A stretch of DNA of 60,000 nt from Lineus longissimus (Eukaryota > Nemertea > Pilidiophora > Heteronemertea > Lineidae): NCBI RefSeq assembly GCF_910592395.1, contig NC_088324.1:10444953-10504952 (forward strand), written 5' to 3'. Below the pieces are notes generated by a model. The model did not search any database. It was not told where the DNA came from and saw only the letters and a list, made by a program, of their open reading frames with translations. The position numbers and the translations under genes are program-made. Of this stretch, positions 24,501-39,500 are shown one piece after another (positions within the stretch are counted from its first letter, which is position 1; each line of letters starts with the position of its first letter).

Positions 24501-27500
24501 TTGGGAGCAAGGAGCCCTTAATCACATAAGGTCGGAATGAAAACTGTTTTTTTTTTGGGAAAAGAGGCTGAAACATGATGGAAATGTCAAAAAATGATAA
24601 GTCTAGAGAAGGTCTATTGGATTAAACGCGAATTCGACCAGTTTCCCATTGTCAACATAATAATTGTTTTCAAGAAGGCTGTTAATTTCAGTTAAGGAAC
24701 CTACAATATTAAATTACAATTAGTAGTGCCCCCGTTCACGAACCAACAAAGGCATAAAGACCTATCTTACGATACATCATGTATTAAAAACCGAACCCCT
24801 AATTTAGGGCCGGTATCATGATCAGTGACTTGGAAATTAAGGGCTGATAAAACAGATAGGAGGTTTAGGATTTCCTCTCCGTATAATTACAAGCGGATCA
24901 AACCTTATCATTTAGCTTTTTAAAACATTATTCTTTGAGGTACGATATTTTTTCTGCTTGGACCATATTTATGCAACAGATGGGTTGGTTTGGGGTATTG
25001 TCTCACGAAGGTACTGTGTTGATTCTGAGGATTAGAGCCCGGCGAGATAGCCGGACCGTGCGCGCCCCGGCCTAACTCGCCTTTGAGACCGACCCAGGCG
25101 GAGAACAAGCTTACGGTCCTGCCTACAACATCCCTAAGGTTACTTTTAAGTAAAGGTACCAGGTTTTTGATTTCATTGAGTTCAAAAGAATAGTTCTTAA
25201 CTCAAATGCATTATCATCAGTAATTGTATACTCGGGTAATGAAAACAATTGTGTTATACCCTTTGGGACAATAAAATTACGGTGTGTTGCCGTTGGTTAT
25301 ACAAAATCCGACCGGGTGAAGTTTTTTCTTTCACAAATATGACTTATCTTTTTGCGGACCCGGTGCGTGTCCAGATTTAAGTCCTGTTGCGATGCTTGTA
25401 AGCATCTGCCAATAGACATGTTTATATGACACGATTGATCCTTAAACATTCACAACAAAATTACGTTGCAGTCGTTTACTTTTGCTACATGTACTGGTAT
25501 ATATACATTCCCAAATGAAGGACAATACCAAGTGCATGGTGTCAATTACACTTGCACTTTAAGAGCAACAGTCCTTCGGTGAAACCATTTTTGGATATAC
25601 GATATTCCTATGATATTTCGGGAGGTTGTCCAGTGCCCTGCTTCAAAGCTTCTGGGTGTGGTCAAATACTTAATAATAATATGCTCAGACTTTCTTAGAT
25701 GTTGACTACGCTGCCATTGGCCAAGTATAGTCTAGTTGCAGGTTCCCGCGTCGGCTTTTCGAAACGTCGTACCGTTACTTTTATTTGAAAACTGATATTG
25801 ATTGATATTGCTAGAAGGATGAAACTTTTAGCAAGGAGAACTGTAAAAGTTTCAAAGGAATTGTTCATGCTAATTCTTCATAAATGTAATGGCAAAATCA
25901 AAATTAACCCGAAAGACAATCCACCCAAGGCGATTAAAATCACCATTTTCCTGAAGCTATCCCTTCTAATCATCCCTTACCCCTTCAAAACCAAGATCCC
26001 CTTCTAACTTCGTGTAATTTCCTTAAACATTGACTTTAATTACATTCTTTTCTTGGCAAATGACCCCCATCGCGTCGCAGCGATCTCCGAACCGGTCCTT
26101 TAACCCAGTCCTTGGTCTCATTCGCCGGATTGTCCCACCATATGGATACCATCCGGAAAACCTTGGAATTACTATGATTAGTCTCTCTTACATGTTAAGA
26201 CGCCCGACCCCCCTGTCTCCGCTTGTCTCTGCACGCAAGCGGCTTTGAACTAGGACTTAAACAGCGGATGCATCAGATCAGGAAGTGAGTGCCACGCCTT
26301 CGATGCTAACTCCAGTAATATTTTTTAAAAGGGTTTGGTATTTTTTCTCCTTAATATGAATATGCAACCTGAGCTGACACGCTCCAAAACCTTTGGTAAT
26401 CTTCATGATGAAGTTTTTACTTGTTGAATGCTTGTTTGGGTGTCAACATAAGTAAGTTCAATACATGCTTCCGTGTTCGATTCAGCATTTTTTACAATGT
26501 TCACCATTTATTTTGAGAAATTACGAAGCAGATGTGATTCCTATCCACCCCGTCTCAGCCTCTCATGATTCTACACAGTTGTTATACTCAACAATAGTTA
26601 TAATGTTCGTATCGCGTGCTACGATCAACTGCTTTGTTTTGCGACAAATCGCCTGGTGGTCACATACTTGTCTTTCCTTGCCTTATTAGAGCAGACGACA
26701 GAATAACATTGGGGCGATTTTAGGATTTTGTTAAATATATTCATGGGATTAATTATCTCAATTGATGAAAAACTTAACCAGACTCCACGTTAATTTGGTA
26801 CATTGTTACGAAAACGTTGTTCTTTTGTGAGTAATCATAATGGCTCGAAATTGACTTCAATAAAAATGATTTGTGTTGTAAACAATGCCGGGGTGCTGCT
26901 GTGCATTCTGACACGCGTTCAATGTTTTTTAAAAGGTTTTTTAAGATATGCAAGTAACAGCGATCGACACTAGTAAATAGATTCAGCGCCTAGTTCTTCT
27001 TGTTGAACGATTGGATTCTGGACAGTCATATGTTTACACTGATAGTTTACTAGTAGTCCACAATGAATATTTAAATTCAACCTGGATTATAGGAAGGTTA
27101 TTATTGGCTACGAACATACAGTCCCAGGAGAACATGTTCACTCTGACACATCATTCAACTTTTTTTCATGTTTCAGGTTTATTTTCCAGAATGAACTCTT
27201 TTGTACACTGCTCTCACGAAAACAATATCGCCATCAAGCTTGATTTCTTCAACACTTTGCCAGACTTGCAGAATTTTTTACCAATCTCACTGAGCGCGCC
27301 TTGACATATCCTTAGAACAATAAAACGTAATGTTTTGTGCTCAATGCACATCCCATCCGACAATGCCTTTTAGCAGACACGTCCATTAATGTTATTCATG
27401 GTCTCAATATGGCGCAGTTACACATGACCGGCGAGGCAACAATTGACAACACGATATAGAGGATGAATAATGAATGCGAGAATTCTCAAGAGACGATTAA

Positions 27501-30500
27501 AATAATCAGGCAAGAGTTGAAATACGTGTTGGTCGCGTTGGAAGATCTCGACCAGGCGTACTCGAGGGGCCATTATATTACTCAGCGGCCAAACTCCCTA
27601 AGAATATCGCGAGGATTTGTGGCCTGTTTCTAGAGTAGAAGTACGTGATTTTGTCACAAAAACTCGAAGGCGCCAGAGCTTTTTCGTTAAACGCCTACAT
27701 GTAGATCCGCCTTGTTGATAAATGTACAATCCAAAAAGTCCCATTTTGACAATGAAGAAACGCGATGTCCACTAAGGAATCATATGCGTAATAATACCAC
27801 CAGCAACACCAGCCTTCCTTCGAGTTGGCCAAGCATTCATGGAGGCGAGAGTTGCTCACGTGGTACATTTTCCACTGAACCCCGCTGTCGAAATAAGCTT
27901 TTGCCATTGAGACATTGAACAAACCCGATATCTACGGATTACGCGTAATACTCCGCATCCCATCCACATCACTAGACCACAATCCTCCATGCGACAGGAG
28001 GCCGCAACGGATCAATTCTAAAGTTGGATTAAATCTTGGATGAGAGGTTTTGACTTGTCTCTAGACTCTTGAGGTTGTGGCAGTAGATAGGTGAAGAAGC
28101 AAACTCTACTTCTGAACCTACTCTTGGCTTAAATTCTTGGAGATTTTTAGGAAGGAAGGCAGCGACGGTCATCTGTATAACTGTATCGATGTCAGTTATC
28201 AAACGAGAAACGTTGCTACTGAAAACTTGGAGAAATACACGTTTTTGACCGTGTTCACAATTTTACTACAATCAGATTTGTTTCTTCCCAAAAAATATAT
28301 GCTGAATTCGTCCGCAGTCATCCGTCTAGCAACAAGATTCCGGTATTTTTCCCTGCCGTCTGCCACCTGTGATGCGCGCGCAGGTAACTGTTATCATCTG
28401 GCAGGCGACTCTCCGCGCCACGTGACCGCCTCAAACGACAAGAAATCGTTCCCTATTTACTCAGACAATTGACTTTACACCATGTCATTTGTTAGCACTC
28501 CGCTGTACAATACTCGTTGGATATTCTAAATGTTTGTATTGCATTGCCTCAAGTGAATTACTATTGAACTTTGAATGCGATATGTTTGCGTGCTGCTGAT
28601 GGTGGATGGGGTACGTCACTCGGAACGTGTGCACTTCTCCAATTTTGTCTCACCCGAAAATTAACTGATGTGAGAGATGTTATTGTCTTCTTGTACAAAC
28701 ATGTATCGCCCATGGATATCTAGCATGTATAACTTTATTGCATTTTACATATAATGTAAATGCCATGCATATCCAAGTAGACGTTTAACATTGTTTAAGA
28801 TTTACGAACAAAATAGTCCACTTTCTAAATTTTAAATTTTTGATCCTTTCAGTTTGAAATTATTCAATGAACTACTACATATTTGTTACTCAATAAGAAA
28901 ACCACTACTAACATCACCTCATCTGATTTTTACTCCGACTGCTTTTTATGATTTATACAATCATTATAGTGAAGACTAATATTTTTCGCTTTTTCCTATT
29001 CGACCTTTTCTTCACATGCGACAAGCGTCAACTTTTTGTCAGAGCAGGTCACATATATCTCGGACTAAACGAACCGTCTACAAATCCAGCATCATAGCAT
29101 GTACAATCCTCTGACTAACATATGGGAGGCTTAAAAGTTCAAAGGACCACAAAAAAACAAGAACACCAACTTTTCCACAACATCTCCATCATTATCTGGT
29201 ATTCCTGATCCGATAGATCCGCACGATTCGGTGCACGAGGCTTTCTAATTAATTTCGCGGCGGGAATACTGCGTGAGCGCCACGCAACCGCCACAGGCAA
29301 TGGCGGCTCGGGTGGTGGACAGCCTCCGTGGTGATATTAACTTCTATATGCGGCAAAGACGGATTAGTCTCCTTCCTTTCTAAGTCCTAATCCTCTTCTG
29401 GTTATTACGTACACGACTGTTGGGCATCTTTTGCGACATTATCACGAAAAAAGTATATGAAAACGAAAGAAATGCATTATGCAGTGTGTACATTTTCTAT
29501 AGAAGGTAATGTTAATTAATTAGAGGACTGGAAAAAGTAAATAAGAATGTCGTGCAGGCATAGATATGGCTATTGTAACATGCGTGCAGTGTATGGTATG
29601 TATGAGGCGTTATATGGTATAGCCATCGAAATGCCAAGAACTACTTTTCTGAGATCTATCTTTGTTATGATGAAATTGAGCTTGAAAATGTCTGCTAGGA
29701 ATGTTGAAGGATATAAAATTCCATTCACGCCATTTTTACAATGTGATTTGATTAGGGATACCAAATATGGCAAGGACATAAATGTTTCTACCGTTATTTT
29801 TTATGGCCATGTTGATGAAGAGTGTAGCTTTTGAAAATATTTCGGCATAAAAGTGTTTTCAAGTGACTTACAATAACATGTATGTTTTGTCAAATTTGCT
29901 ATGGTTCATTGGTATGACTTCATAGTACCTTAATCTAATTCACGACCTAGCTCATCGCTGATATTGATTTTCTTTTACGACACCAGAAACCGGAAGTCAC
30001 CGGTTGACAGCTAACGGAAGTCATCTGCTTCTAGGGGAAGTGTATCATTTCCTTGAGTATCCGCGAAATCAATGAGTGAAGATGTAACGAAGTTTGTTTA
30101 ATTGATTGCGGGTTTCAACCAATTGGGAGATGATTAACATTCTTGGTCAGAACCACAATAGTGATTTTGGGATGCGGTGGAATGCAACAGGGGTGGGATC
30201 GTTCGCAGTTCTACTGCAAGAGCTTTTTGCACTATTTTTGAATTAAAATTTTTGAATTTTTAACCCAAAACGTTTAATACATATTCGACATTGTATATGG
30301 TAACGCTGTACTCGGGTGACTGGTACAAACCTGCCCACATACATGCATTTCGTAACATGAACGAAAGTTTGCGCCAAAAGGGCTGTGCCCATCCTTTCCA
30401 GAACTGCCAAATTCGCCCTTTATATCGCCATCAGTCAAACACCGTGACTGAGTACATCCATAATGACTCCGGCAGCCATTAGCCACTGGGGTAGTGTCAA

Positions 30501-33500
30501 CATTACGGTGCGTCCAGCTTCTAGGGGAGACAGCCGCAGTGATTGATGACTTGTCCCTGATGGATTACGGGCCCCTCGGAGAGATGAAGCCGAAGCCGAA
30601 ACCGGCCAGTGGCAAGCGCATAACAAAAAAAGTGTCTCGTGGTGAAACGCTTGGCTGATTTGGGGCTGTTCTCGCAACGGGAAGCACTCATGAGTGATTG
30701 TATTCGTGTTTTGGGCGGTTGATGCACCGAAAGACCAACACCAGACTTGTAAGTCGGTCGAAAACCATCATCCATACAATATCGCAAGTTTTGGTTTTAC
30801 ATTTTGAAAAATGACAATAGGGCATATCAAAATGAGGGTATTTACATGATGCTTGTTTCTGTACGTCTGGGTGAGGTTGAGTTAATACAGAAAACTAAGA
30901 AAAACACGTCTAGATAACACTGTAATTCGGTCAACGAATCTCAAAAATTAGGAAAATGGTATGAATATGCAAAAGCCATCAATGACAACACAGCCTCTCA
31001 CTTCAAATAGATACAATCTGATATGATACACAAATGGATGTACAAATCTGCTCGACTGTTTTTTGATTCGAAATTGAAAGCACTTAGCACGAATTGTCCC
31101 GGTGGAGCAGTCGAAAATGATCCCTTGGAAAACCTCCCCACAAAGGACTAATTCAACGCTATTATGACAGCTAAGCCCATGGGTTTCCAAAGCGCTATAT
31201 TGCAATAAAATATTGATATTTAATGATCAAATGGGCCGAGTTGACAATAGGATGTTCTGTGCGTATAGTGCAGTACGGCTACGGTCCAAGACCCAACACT
31301 GGCGATTGTATCCGCATGGCTTAAGTTATTGTTTCAGTCTCAGTTCAATCGGCATGCATGAAAAATGTATCATCAATATGCAAAAATGAGGTAATTCAAA
31401 TCGAAGGGTAGAAATGTTATTTAATGGATGCCCTCCATAGCAACCAGGGCATTCAAAATTTCTTTTATTTTGTTTTTGATACTGACTCGGACCCGAATTT
31501 TGATATTGTACCGTAAATTGACAAGGTAACTTCATCATCAGGGTATTAATTGTTTCGATCATCAAACTATGTCGCTTCAGTTGACTATTTTCAAGCACTA
31601 GTATTTTGACATGTTTGAAGGATACCTCTATCATTGTCTATTACCCGGTCACATATCACTCACCTAGAAATATAGGGTTTCATAATCTTGGTTAGGAAAT
31701 TCAATATCAGATAAAAATCGATTTCGTGACGAAATGTAGAAACTGAGCTAGATTGGAGGTATTCTTAACTATCGAATAACTCGGAGAATACCGTAAAGTT
31801 ACCACCCCTCCCTTGAACAGTCGTCGCCATTTTGAGCAAAAGCTTAAAAGTGCAAGTTTCAGGTTACCCAGCGCGTCCTTGTTGCAATCATGGCCCGGGC
31901 CGCTGGGCGCCTTCAGATCGTCGGAGGCATGACTGAGGCATAGACTTGGGAATATCAGCTAACCTACTAAAATGGGAAAATTACTGCGCAACTCCTAAGT
32001 CTTCTTAAGTGCGGAAGGGGATAGCGAGATAAAATGTTCATTTACCTTCCAGTAAGGTTTCAATATCGCGATAAAATCGCCCGACTCTTACCCATTGCGC
32101 ATGTGCGGGCTCTTGATTGCTAAGATGGCGGACAAGTGCATGGTATCTCAGAATGTCGGCGTGGTTTTCTTCTTTTGGAAGATTGTGTGTTTATTTTCTA
32201 AGGCTTGACAATTGATTTATCAACTTATACTCCATAAACATCAATACACGGCTCCATAAACATCAATACATGGCGACATTGAGATCTTGGACTTGATTTT
32301 AGAACTCATCTCGGCGTGATACGACGATAAAGTTTTTCTTTATAATATCATTCCGAGAGCTTCACTTCGGTGAATCGTCCTTTGAAGTGTCTTGATTTGG
32401 ATCTTATAAAGTTCTGGGTTAGACGCATGACTGTTAGATAAGCCCTTATGGACCATGATTTAACTTGTAATTGTCTCGGAGGTGACATTGAGCTTAAAAT
32501 AGATCTACAAAATGTAGACTCTTGATTCCGGCAGAGAACTGTTGTTTATCTTAATTAATGAACATAAAATTTTGGTAAACAATGACAATACAGTGATATC
32601 TTTTTCTGTAAGAAATATGGATGAGTGTCAGTAGTGTTGTAGGTGCCATGATTATGTTTTGGCAGTTCATACGGTTTTTGGTCTCGTTGAAAAAACCATT
32701 TCTTAATTGGAAACTGTGGAAACTGAATGACCAGAATACTCAATTAACACTTACCATGAGATTAGATTATGTCTGACCTCTCTGGAAAAAATATCAATTC
32801 ATTGTTTTTATTGGGCGGCGTTGACTTAACAATGGGATAAAAATCTAAAGAAAGCTCATAATATGTGCAGATAACAGTCAAGGGGACACTGACTTGAGAT
32901 TTTCAAACCGGATGGGCTCCTTACTGTGATAGAAAATAGAAATTTGAAACCCACTGACCAGAGCCCTTCAACCATGACCAACATGTCACCAACCTGGCTA
33001 CAGATGTCGCAGTTGGTCGCCACAAAAGCGAAAATCTCAAGAACGCGAAAGGACGCAACTTAAAATCATGAAAATGGCTACTTCTGAGGCGGAGTACTGC
33101 CCGAGAGCACTCAACGCGCAAGGGATTAGAGTTGGAGTGTCATAAAGACATTCAACCCCGATAGACACTGAGTGAACTCATCTCTAAGTCTTATCACGCC
33201 AGGCCGTGACATCGCCTGTCAGCGCCGGGGTGATTTACGGCACCGGATTAGAAAGATCTCGAAATTAAATTCGTAAGACGCTTTTTAGCAACTGCAGGGT
33301 TTCGCTTTATTTTGTTCAGTGCTGTAGAGATGCGTGGTGGTTGTCCTCATGGTGCATATACGCTATGCATTGGCCACCCTGGAATTATTACCAGTTCAAT
33401 TGTAAAATTGTCTTTGTCAACGTTATATTCAAATAGCACACAATCAAGTCGAGCAACTGATACCCCGGCGACATGAAGAATGCAACTCAGTTTTCCCAAC

Positions 33501-36500
33501 TGGGTTTATCTTGGCGGGGTGGGGTAACTTGTATGAGGATACGGATTAGAATCCAACAGAGAATTAAATCAGGCGAATTATGACTTCTGACTTGGTATAT
33601 TCTGTATGCCATTTAGTTATTTGAAATGTGTAACTGTCTATTTTCACATAGTAAATCATGGACAAAGTGATGGTATAGGTGGAAGTTTCACGTTTGTTTT
33701 CTGATATCACGCTGCATAAGCTAAAAAAAACAAACTACAATGAGTGCCAAATAGATAACACAACCTAACTCCTATAGCAACGGATTTTCATAAAAATGAA
33801 CAGGACTTGAGCGCAAAAAGTAAACACTTCTGTCTGTTCAAGTGTGGTTCAACACTAGATCACTTCATCGTTTCGACCAATGATCTCAATTTTAGCAACA
33901 CCCATCCAACACTTCCGCGCGTGTGAGGACTTTGGTTCCATAGATAAACTTTCTCCGTAGATTTTCAAGTTGTTATACGTTTGGTAATACATTGTCCTGT
34001 AGAATAAACTATTTTGCCGCGACGAGCAAACACTGGCAAGGGTGCAACGGACTTTCTTTTAGTATTCCTCCCGCCTTCGCACACAAGAAACGCCGTATCC
34101 ATCGCGTGTAGTGTCGGGACGCGTGGCGAGCGTGTGGTTAGTTCTGTTGAGCTGAAGCTGAATAGGGAACTCTTCAACTTAGTAATAGTACCTGTACTTT
34201 CACTTGACCGGTTATACAGTGTTTTGAGAAGTTCTGACATGATCGTATTTTAAGAGATTATTTTTGAAGTAGGGCACATGGTAGACCAACGTATTTTACA
34301 TCAAAAACATTTGAAAATTCAAGCGTAAGCCCCTGTTTAAAAACAAGAATCTGAATTACATATTGTTCGTACTCCAGCATTAGTCAAATGGCACCACACA
34401 TTACATAAAATTACTCAAAATGCTGACCTTGAAAACATGTTACCGAAATGTATCACGTGACCGAGCAAGTGTCATTTCCCGAAAAAGATGGATACATCAC
34501 CAAACCAACTCCAAAACTAAAGAGTACGAATATAAGCACTGGTCATAATGACACTATATCTCCATCTGATAGGACACCGGGGCGTTTGATCGCACCATAG
34601 TCTTCGGAAACCATATGTTAGTTTTATTAGAGCATTTTCCCTCCTTTTCTATAAGATCCGATCGGAACAATGCGCGGCCATCGCCTGGGCATTCAATTTT
34701 CCGGTGACGTTGTTCATTAGGATGATTAATCACTGGTCACTGTATCAACATGGCTCTCCGCTGGCTCTGTATTGACTTTAATGTATCGTGACGACCTTTG
34801 ATGAGGAGAGTCAAACGCTTTTTTGTCCAAATGTCCATCATTCAGAAGTTACTGTGTCAAAAGTAGTGTGCTGAATATCCCCCAGCATATGGCATGCATG
34901 ATTATCATGTGCCTCTACACTTAAGTCACCGTAAACAAGTAAAGTTAAAGTTAAAATTTGAAGTAGAATTTTCTATTTTATTACGAACAAATTTGTCATG
35001 GACACACTTGCCTTTTCCCCCACCCCTCAAGCTTCAGTGCCCAAAGTTCCTGCTATATGACTACCAAACACAGCATTCTATCTTTCTGTTTTGTAGCGTC
35101 CTAGTGGTAAATACCTCTCACAAACTTCATGTATATAACGAACAAAAGTTGCCGAATAAGTTTGTATATAATATCAGTTTTTATTCAAGAAAACGATGTG
35201 ATGGTTGTCTATCCAACGCCTTGGGACAAGGTCTGCTCTTATATATTATGTGTGCTTAATGTAATTAGGTAAGTCACTTGGACACCAGAAGTAAAAAAAT
35301 CTAGCTGGCTTCAATCCAAAATTTAAAAAAGGTCTCTTTTTAAAAATCTCTGAAAAGGTCTATTAATTAGTCTCCGCCGTGGGCTGAGACTTTTGTGCTA
35401 GGGCATTATTCTCGACAAGAAAATTATTCCAGCACACTCTCGTCTCCAGGTCGAAGTTGTGTATGTATGTAAAGACAGCAATGCATTGGAAAACGTCAAC
35501 AAAGCGAGGCTTGTCCGTATTTCTATCGAGCAAATCTGGGCTCCAGTGCGAAAGTGCTATGGCAATGCACAGCGGAGTTATAGAGGCAATACATAGAACA
35601 AACCTCTATCTCAACCGGTACCACGGTACCTAAAAGCAGTTACACAAGCTTACGGTGTATACAATGTATGATATTTTGCGGTCTGTCTTCTGACACCGAG
35701 TCCTGGTACGAGTTTGTGTACATTATTGCATGGTGTCTATACAGCGATAATCTACAATTATCTACATAGTGTATGTTGTACATCGATTTTGCCGATTTTA
35801 TAGTCCTCATTTGACACAAGCAAACTCTCCCTAAAGCTTTCAAAGTTTTGAATGGTATCAAATCTGTTCTAAGCAACATATAATGACTGTTTCTTATGTT
35901 TGTGACAACTTAATCAACGAGTTTGAGTGATTTTCAAAACATTTCTTTTGGCATAAATTATGACGTCTTGGTCGCTGAAAAGTCTCAGTGGCGGGAGATT
36001 TGAACTTCTTACACACAGCAATGATGGATTTTGCTTCGGGCTTTTAGAAGAAGGGATATTAATTTGTAATGCTATAAAAATTGCTGTAAATTGTAGACAG
36101 TTGCTAATCAACTTCCAAAACTAATCCATTTCGGACTTTGATTAGCAAAACTGCTACTCGTTGATAAAATGCGTTTCAAGCCTAGGTGTCCCCAAAATGT
36201 TCACATTTGAACAGTAAGGGGTTTACGTACAGCCTGACACACCCGCGTCTCACTGTGGCGGAGACTCCAGAGTCTGACAAGACTCTACTGACAATTCTAG
36301 TTGAAAGTTGTTTAAAAAATCTATGAAATTATGGTAGAAACGAATAGAGTCTGAAGACATTGTAATAACCTGATAACGTGGGACCTGGTGTTGTAGGAAG
36401 ATAAACCAACAAATGACCAAACTAGACCAAATTTGGCGTTTCAGGAATCTAACGTTGTACATTTACTTTTTTCAGGATGCACCAGGTCAGGTAATTCAGT

Positions 36501-39500
36501 AGGAGTTGAAGTATCCAATGGTGGGCACGTGGAAGAATACAGAATGTCAAAGAAATCAAATCACATACTTATGTTTATGAAATCTTCTTATTCATTCGGT
36601 TTACGCTTATCGGATTAATTAGCTGGAAACATAGGCCTGTCTAGCCGCTAGATGAACGGACAACAAGTGTCCAACATGTTTACACATATTTGATTAAGTT
36701 ATACCACGGATGTAGTGCTGTACATCTGAGGTTTTACATGTGCATATTTCGCTATTGGACTTATAGACAGTAACAACATTATATTAGGACTCATCCTCAA
36801 CCCTAAAATAGGCCTCGATCATTCGCTATATCGGGTCAGATTCTGGCCAACTAATTCATCAGATGATGTTTTTTCCATGCATGATTTGGGTGTATATATG
36901 CCTAACTTAATAATAATATACATGTAGGTATTTTTCTCCAATCATGAATTGGGTGTATGCCTTAGTTGATAAGAGTACAGTTATTTTTGTCCAAGCATAC
37001 TTCGGGTGTATGCCTAAGTTATCAAAATAATAATCTTTGTCTATGTATGATTTTGGTGTATGCCTATGAGTTATCAAGAATTAACTTTCAAATTTCATTC
37101 TAATTGAATTTTTGATTTTATTTGCAGGATGCACTCAGAAGGAGCTGATGTATACAAAAAATCGGCAAATGGAAGATACAGCAGACCAAAGAAATAAAAT
37201 CACAGGGTTCATCAATTCTTCTATTTGGTATTATTCATTCAGTTTTGGCATGTGCATTTAAACACCGGACAGTGTATAATGTAGTTTGAGATGGTTATGA
37301 TGGAGTGTCCCGGATTGTGTTATTTGTCTTGGCCTAGGCCTAATTTGATACCCATAATGTGATATCATGGGTAATAATCAGGTAGCCAGGGCATGCATTT
37401 CAATGTACATTCTGCATCAACCACATGTCAAAATGATTTTTGTATATCATTTCCAAATCCTCTTCACTGATACTAGATAGGTCTAGCCTGAAGTAGGCAT
37501 CATTAGCTTTCTGGGAAGATTCAGGCCAATACTTCGTCAATAGATATTTGTCCATGCATGATTTGGGTGTATGTATGTTTAAGAATATAGTTATTTTTCT
37601 ATGCATGATTTTGATGTATGCCTAGGTTTGTAGGAATAGAGTAATTCATGTCCATGTATGATTTGTTTGTATGCCTAATTTAGTAAGAATTAAGTTTTAT
37701 TTCCCATTCTGATTGCATTTTTATTTCATTTGCAGGATGTATAGTCCAGATCACTGTAGAAGCTACCAGTTGTCGGCAAATGAAGAACACAGCGGACCGG
37801 AACAAAGAAACTAAATCACATGCATGTACTTCTTCTCATCAATTACTCGTTTCGGTATATTCATTTAGTTTGTGCGTACATAGGCTGTAGCTATTCTTGC
37901 ATTGGCAGAAACACCGGTGTGGTGATAGTTTTTCATCGCCCAACATTCTTATCACTTCACCTCCCGAGCGTAAATTCTTGCTACATCGGCCAAGCTTGCT
38001 AAATCCCATTGCACAGTGAATCCTTACTCTGCATAAAGACATTAACGGGAGATTTTCCGGCTGATTTGGTAGACTTGATGGCCATAATAGCAGCTAATCC
38101 TTTACAATGACAGCAAGATACGTATCCTGGTTTCGTCCTGGTGTGTGTCACAAGAGATAAGGGAGGAGACATCTTACTTCCCCGCTCGTTAACGCTATCT
38201 GTGGACATGTTGACAGAAAGCAAGTCTCATTCCGCTCAACAATGCCACGACAAACGTTATGGCCCTCGATCAGTACTACCAAAGATTTATTATATATTTT
38301 TGGTACTACGTACTTCTTTGCTTGGTAAAATGATATAAATGACGAACTTGAATTTACATTTTACAAAAGTGGTACCGGTAACTTGCTTTTCTTTGTTTTC
38401 AGGAATGAAGTTAAATTTTGAAAGAGACTGCATCAGTGCACGTTGAATAATATTTTACAATGATATAATATAACACGATACAGGTTTGAGTCGAAAAGGT
38501 ACCAGTTGTTACGAATAATAAAACAAAATTTTACGCACATTTTATAAAGTTTCCCTGCACCCAACCCCACAGTGCATTTCCTCTATGTCGCATTGACCGC
38601 CGCTACCGAAGCCTACTAACGGCTGGACCGGTAAAAGCAGCCAGGTCCGGACGGACGGATTAACTCAAATAATCAGATGAAATCAGATAAAATCGTATCA
38701 TGATAATCTGGGTATCGATTTCATTTTAGTTTTATTTTGTACCCTAAGGGTTTTCTTACCTGGTTCTCTTTAATAGCAAACGCAAAAATTTATGCATCTT
38801 GGTCGATTTCGAAGTTGGGCTAAATATTTTTCCTCGGCAAAATGCAAAAGTTTTGCACAATAGGAACAACTTGACTTTTATCAAAAATAAAAATGCAAAT
38901 CGAAAGAATTGGTTTTCGCCGTACCCATCGCGGGTAATCTGTAGTTAAAAATTTACGGTGACAAGTAAGTCTAAGATAGATGTATTGTTTCAAGAAACAG
39001 CACAAGCGCAACTATAGACATACTTGTCTATTTTCATATTTATATTTGCGATAACCGCGTGTAGGCTTAAACCATCTTAAACGCTATAATGCTACGGGCA
39101 GTTTCCTTGGCTAATGACAGTCTCAGAATTGCCTTTTACGCCAATCCGTCCAAGTGGAAGCGCATCGTGCCCCGGAACAACCGTTGACCCAGTAAAGAAA
39201 AGCTTCCCTGGCATTTTCCCGGGGTCAGTAGCCAGAAAGCCATCTCTCCATTTAGTCTGTGTAGTATTAATGGAATATGTAATGTAGCCATTGTTTCATA
39301 GTTGCTCGAGAAAGTAAGACATTCTTGCAGACAATTCTACGAGTGTCTCGTCGTAATGGTGTCACTTGTTGTTGACATTGCAGACTTAATGGCTTCAACG
39401 GATGATTTGGTCCAAATGTTGAAAGGAACTAATGGTTTGGTATTTTCGGAAAATGTGAATGGCCATTGAACAGGTGAGGGAAGTGCTGACTAAAATTGCA

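Larger units (their letters stand above)
36476..37890 (+). repeat. Three-copy tandem duplication of a 0.6-kb unit
   Basis: Units start at 36476, 37128 and 37736 (spacings 652 and 608). Each has TTYCATTC- and TTTG-rich sequence running into CAG/GATG, then an exon-like stretch, followed by the same intron-like sequence that leads to a ~50-bp minisatellite before the next unit. Copies 2 and 3 match closely over TCGGCAAATG, ACAGCRGACC and AAATCACA; copy 1 is more distant. Shared acceptor context plus open frames in the same phase suggest duplicated exons on the strand opposite to lhx3/4. Confidence 0.75.

Noticed and set aside
37400-37606. 68-codon minus-strand frame that looks protein-like near its end
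   Set aside because: It lies in the intron-like part of the tandem duplication and is not preserved as a frame in the other copies.
38893-38900. Octamer ATGCAAAT (also at 43668-43675 and near 45971) as POU sites
   Set aside because: Isolated octamers are expected in AT-rich DNA; without a partner motif or conservation they carry no weight.
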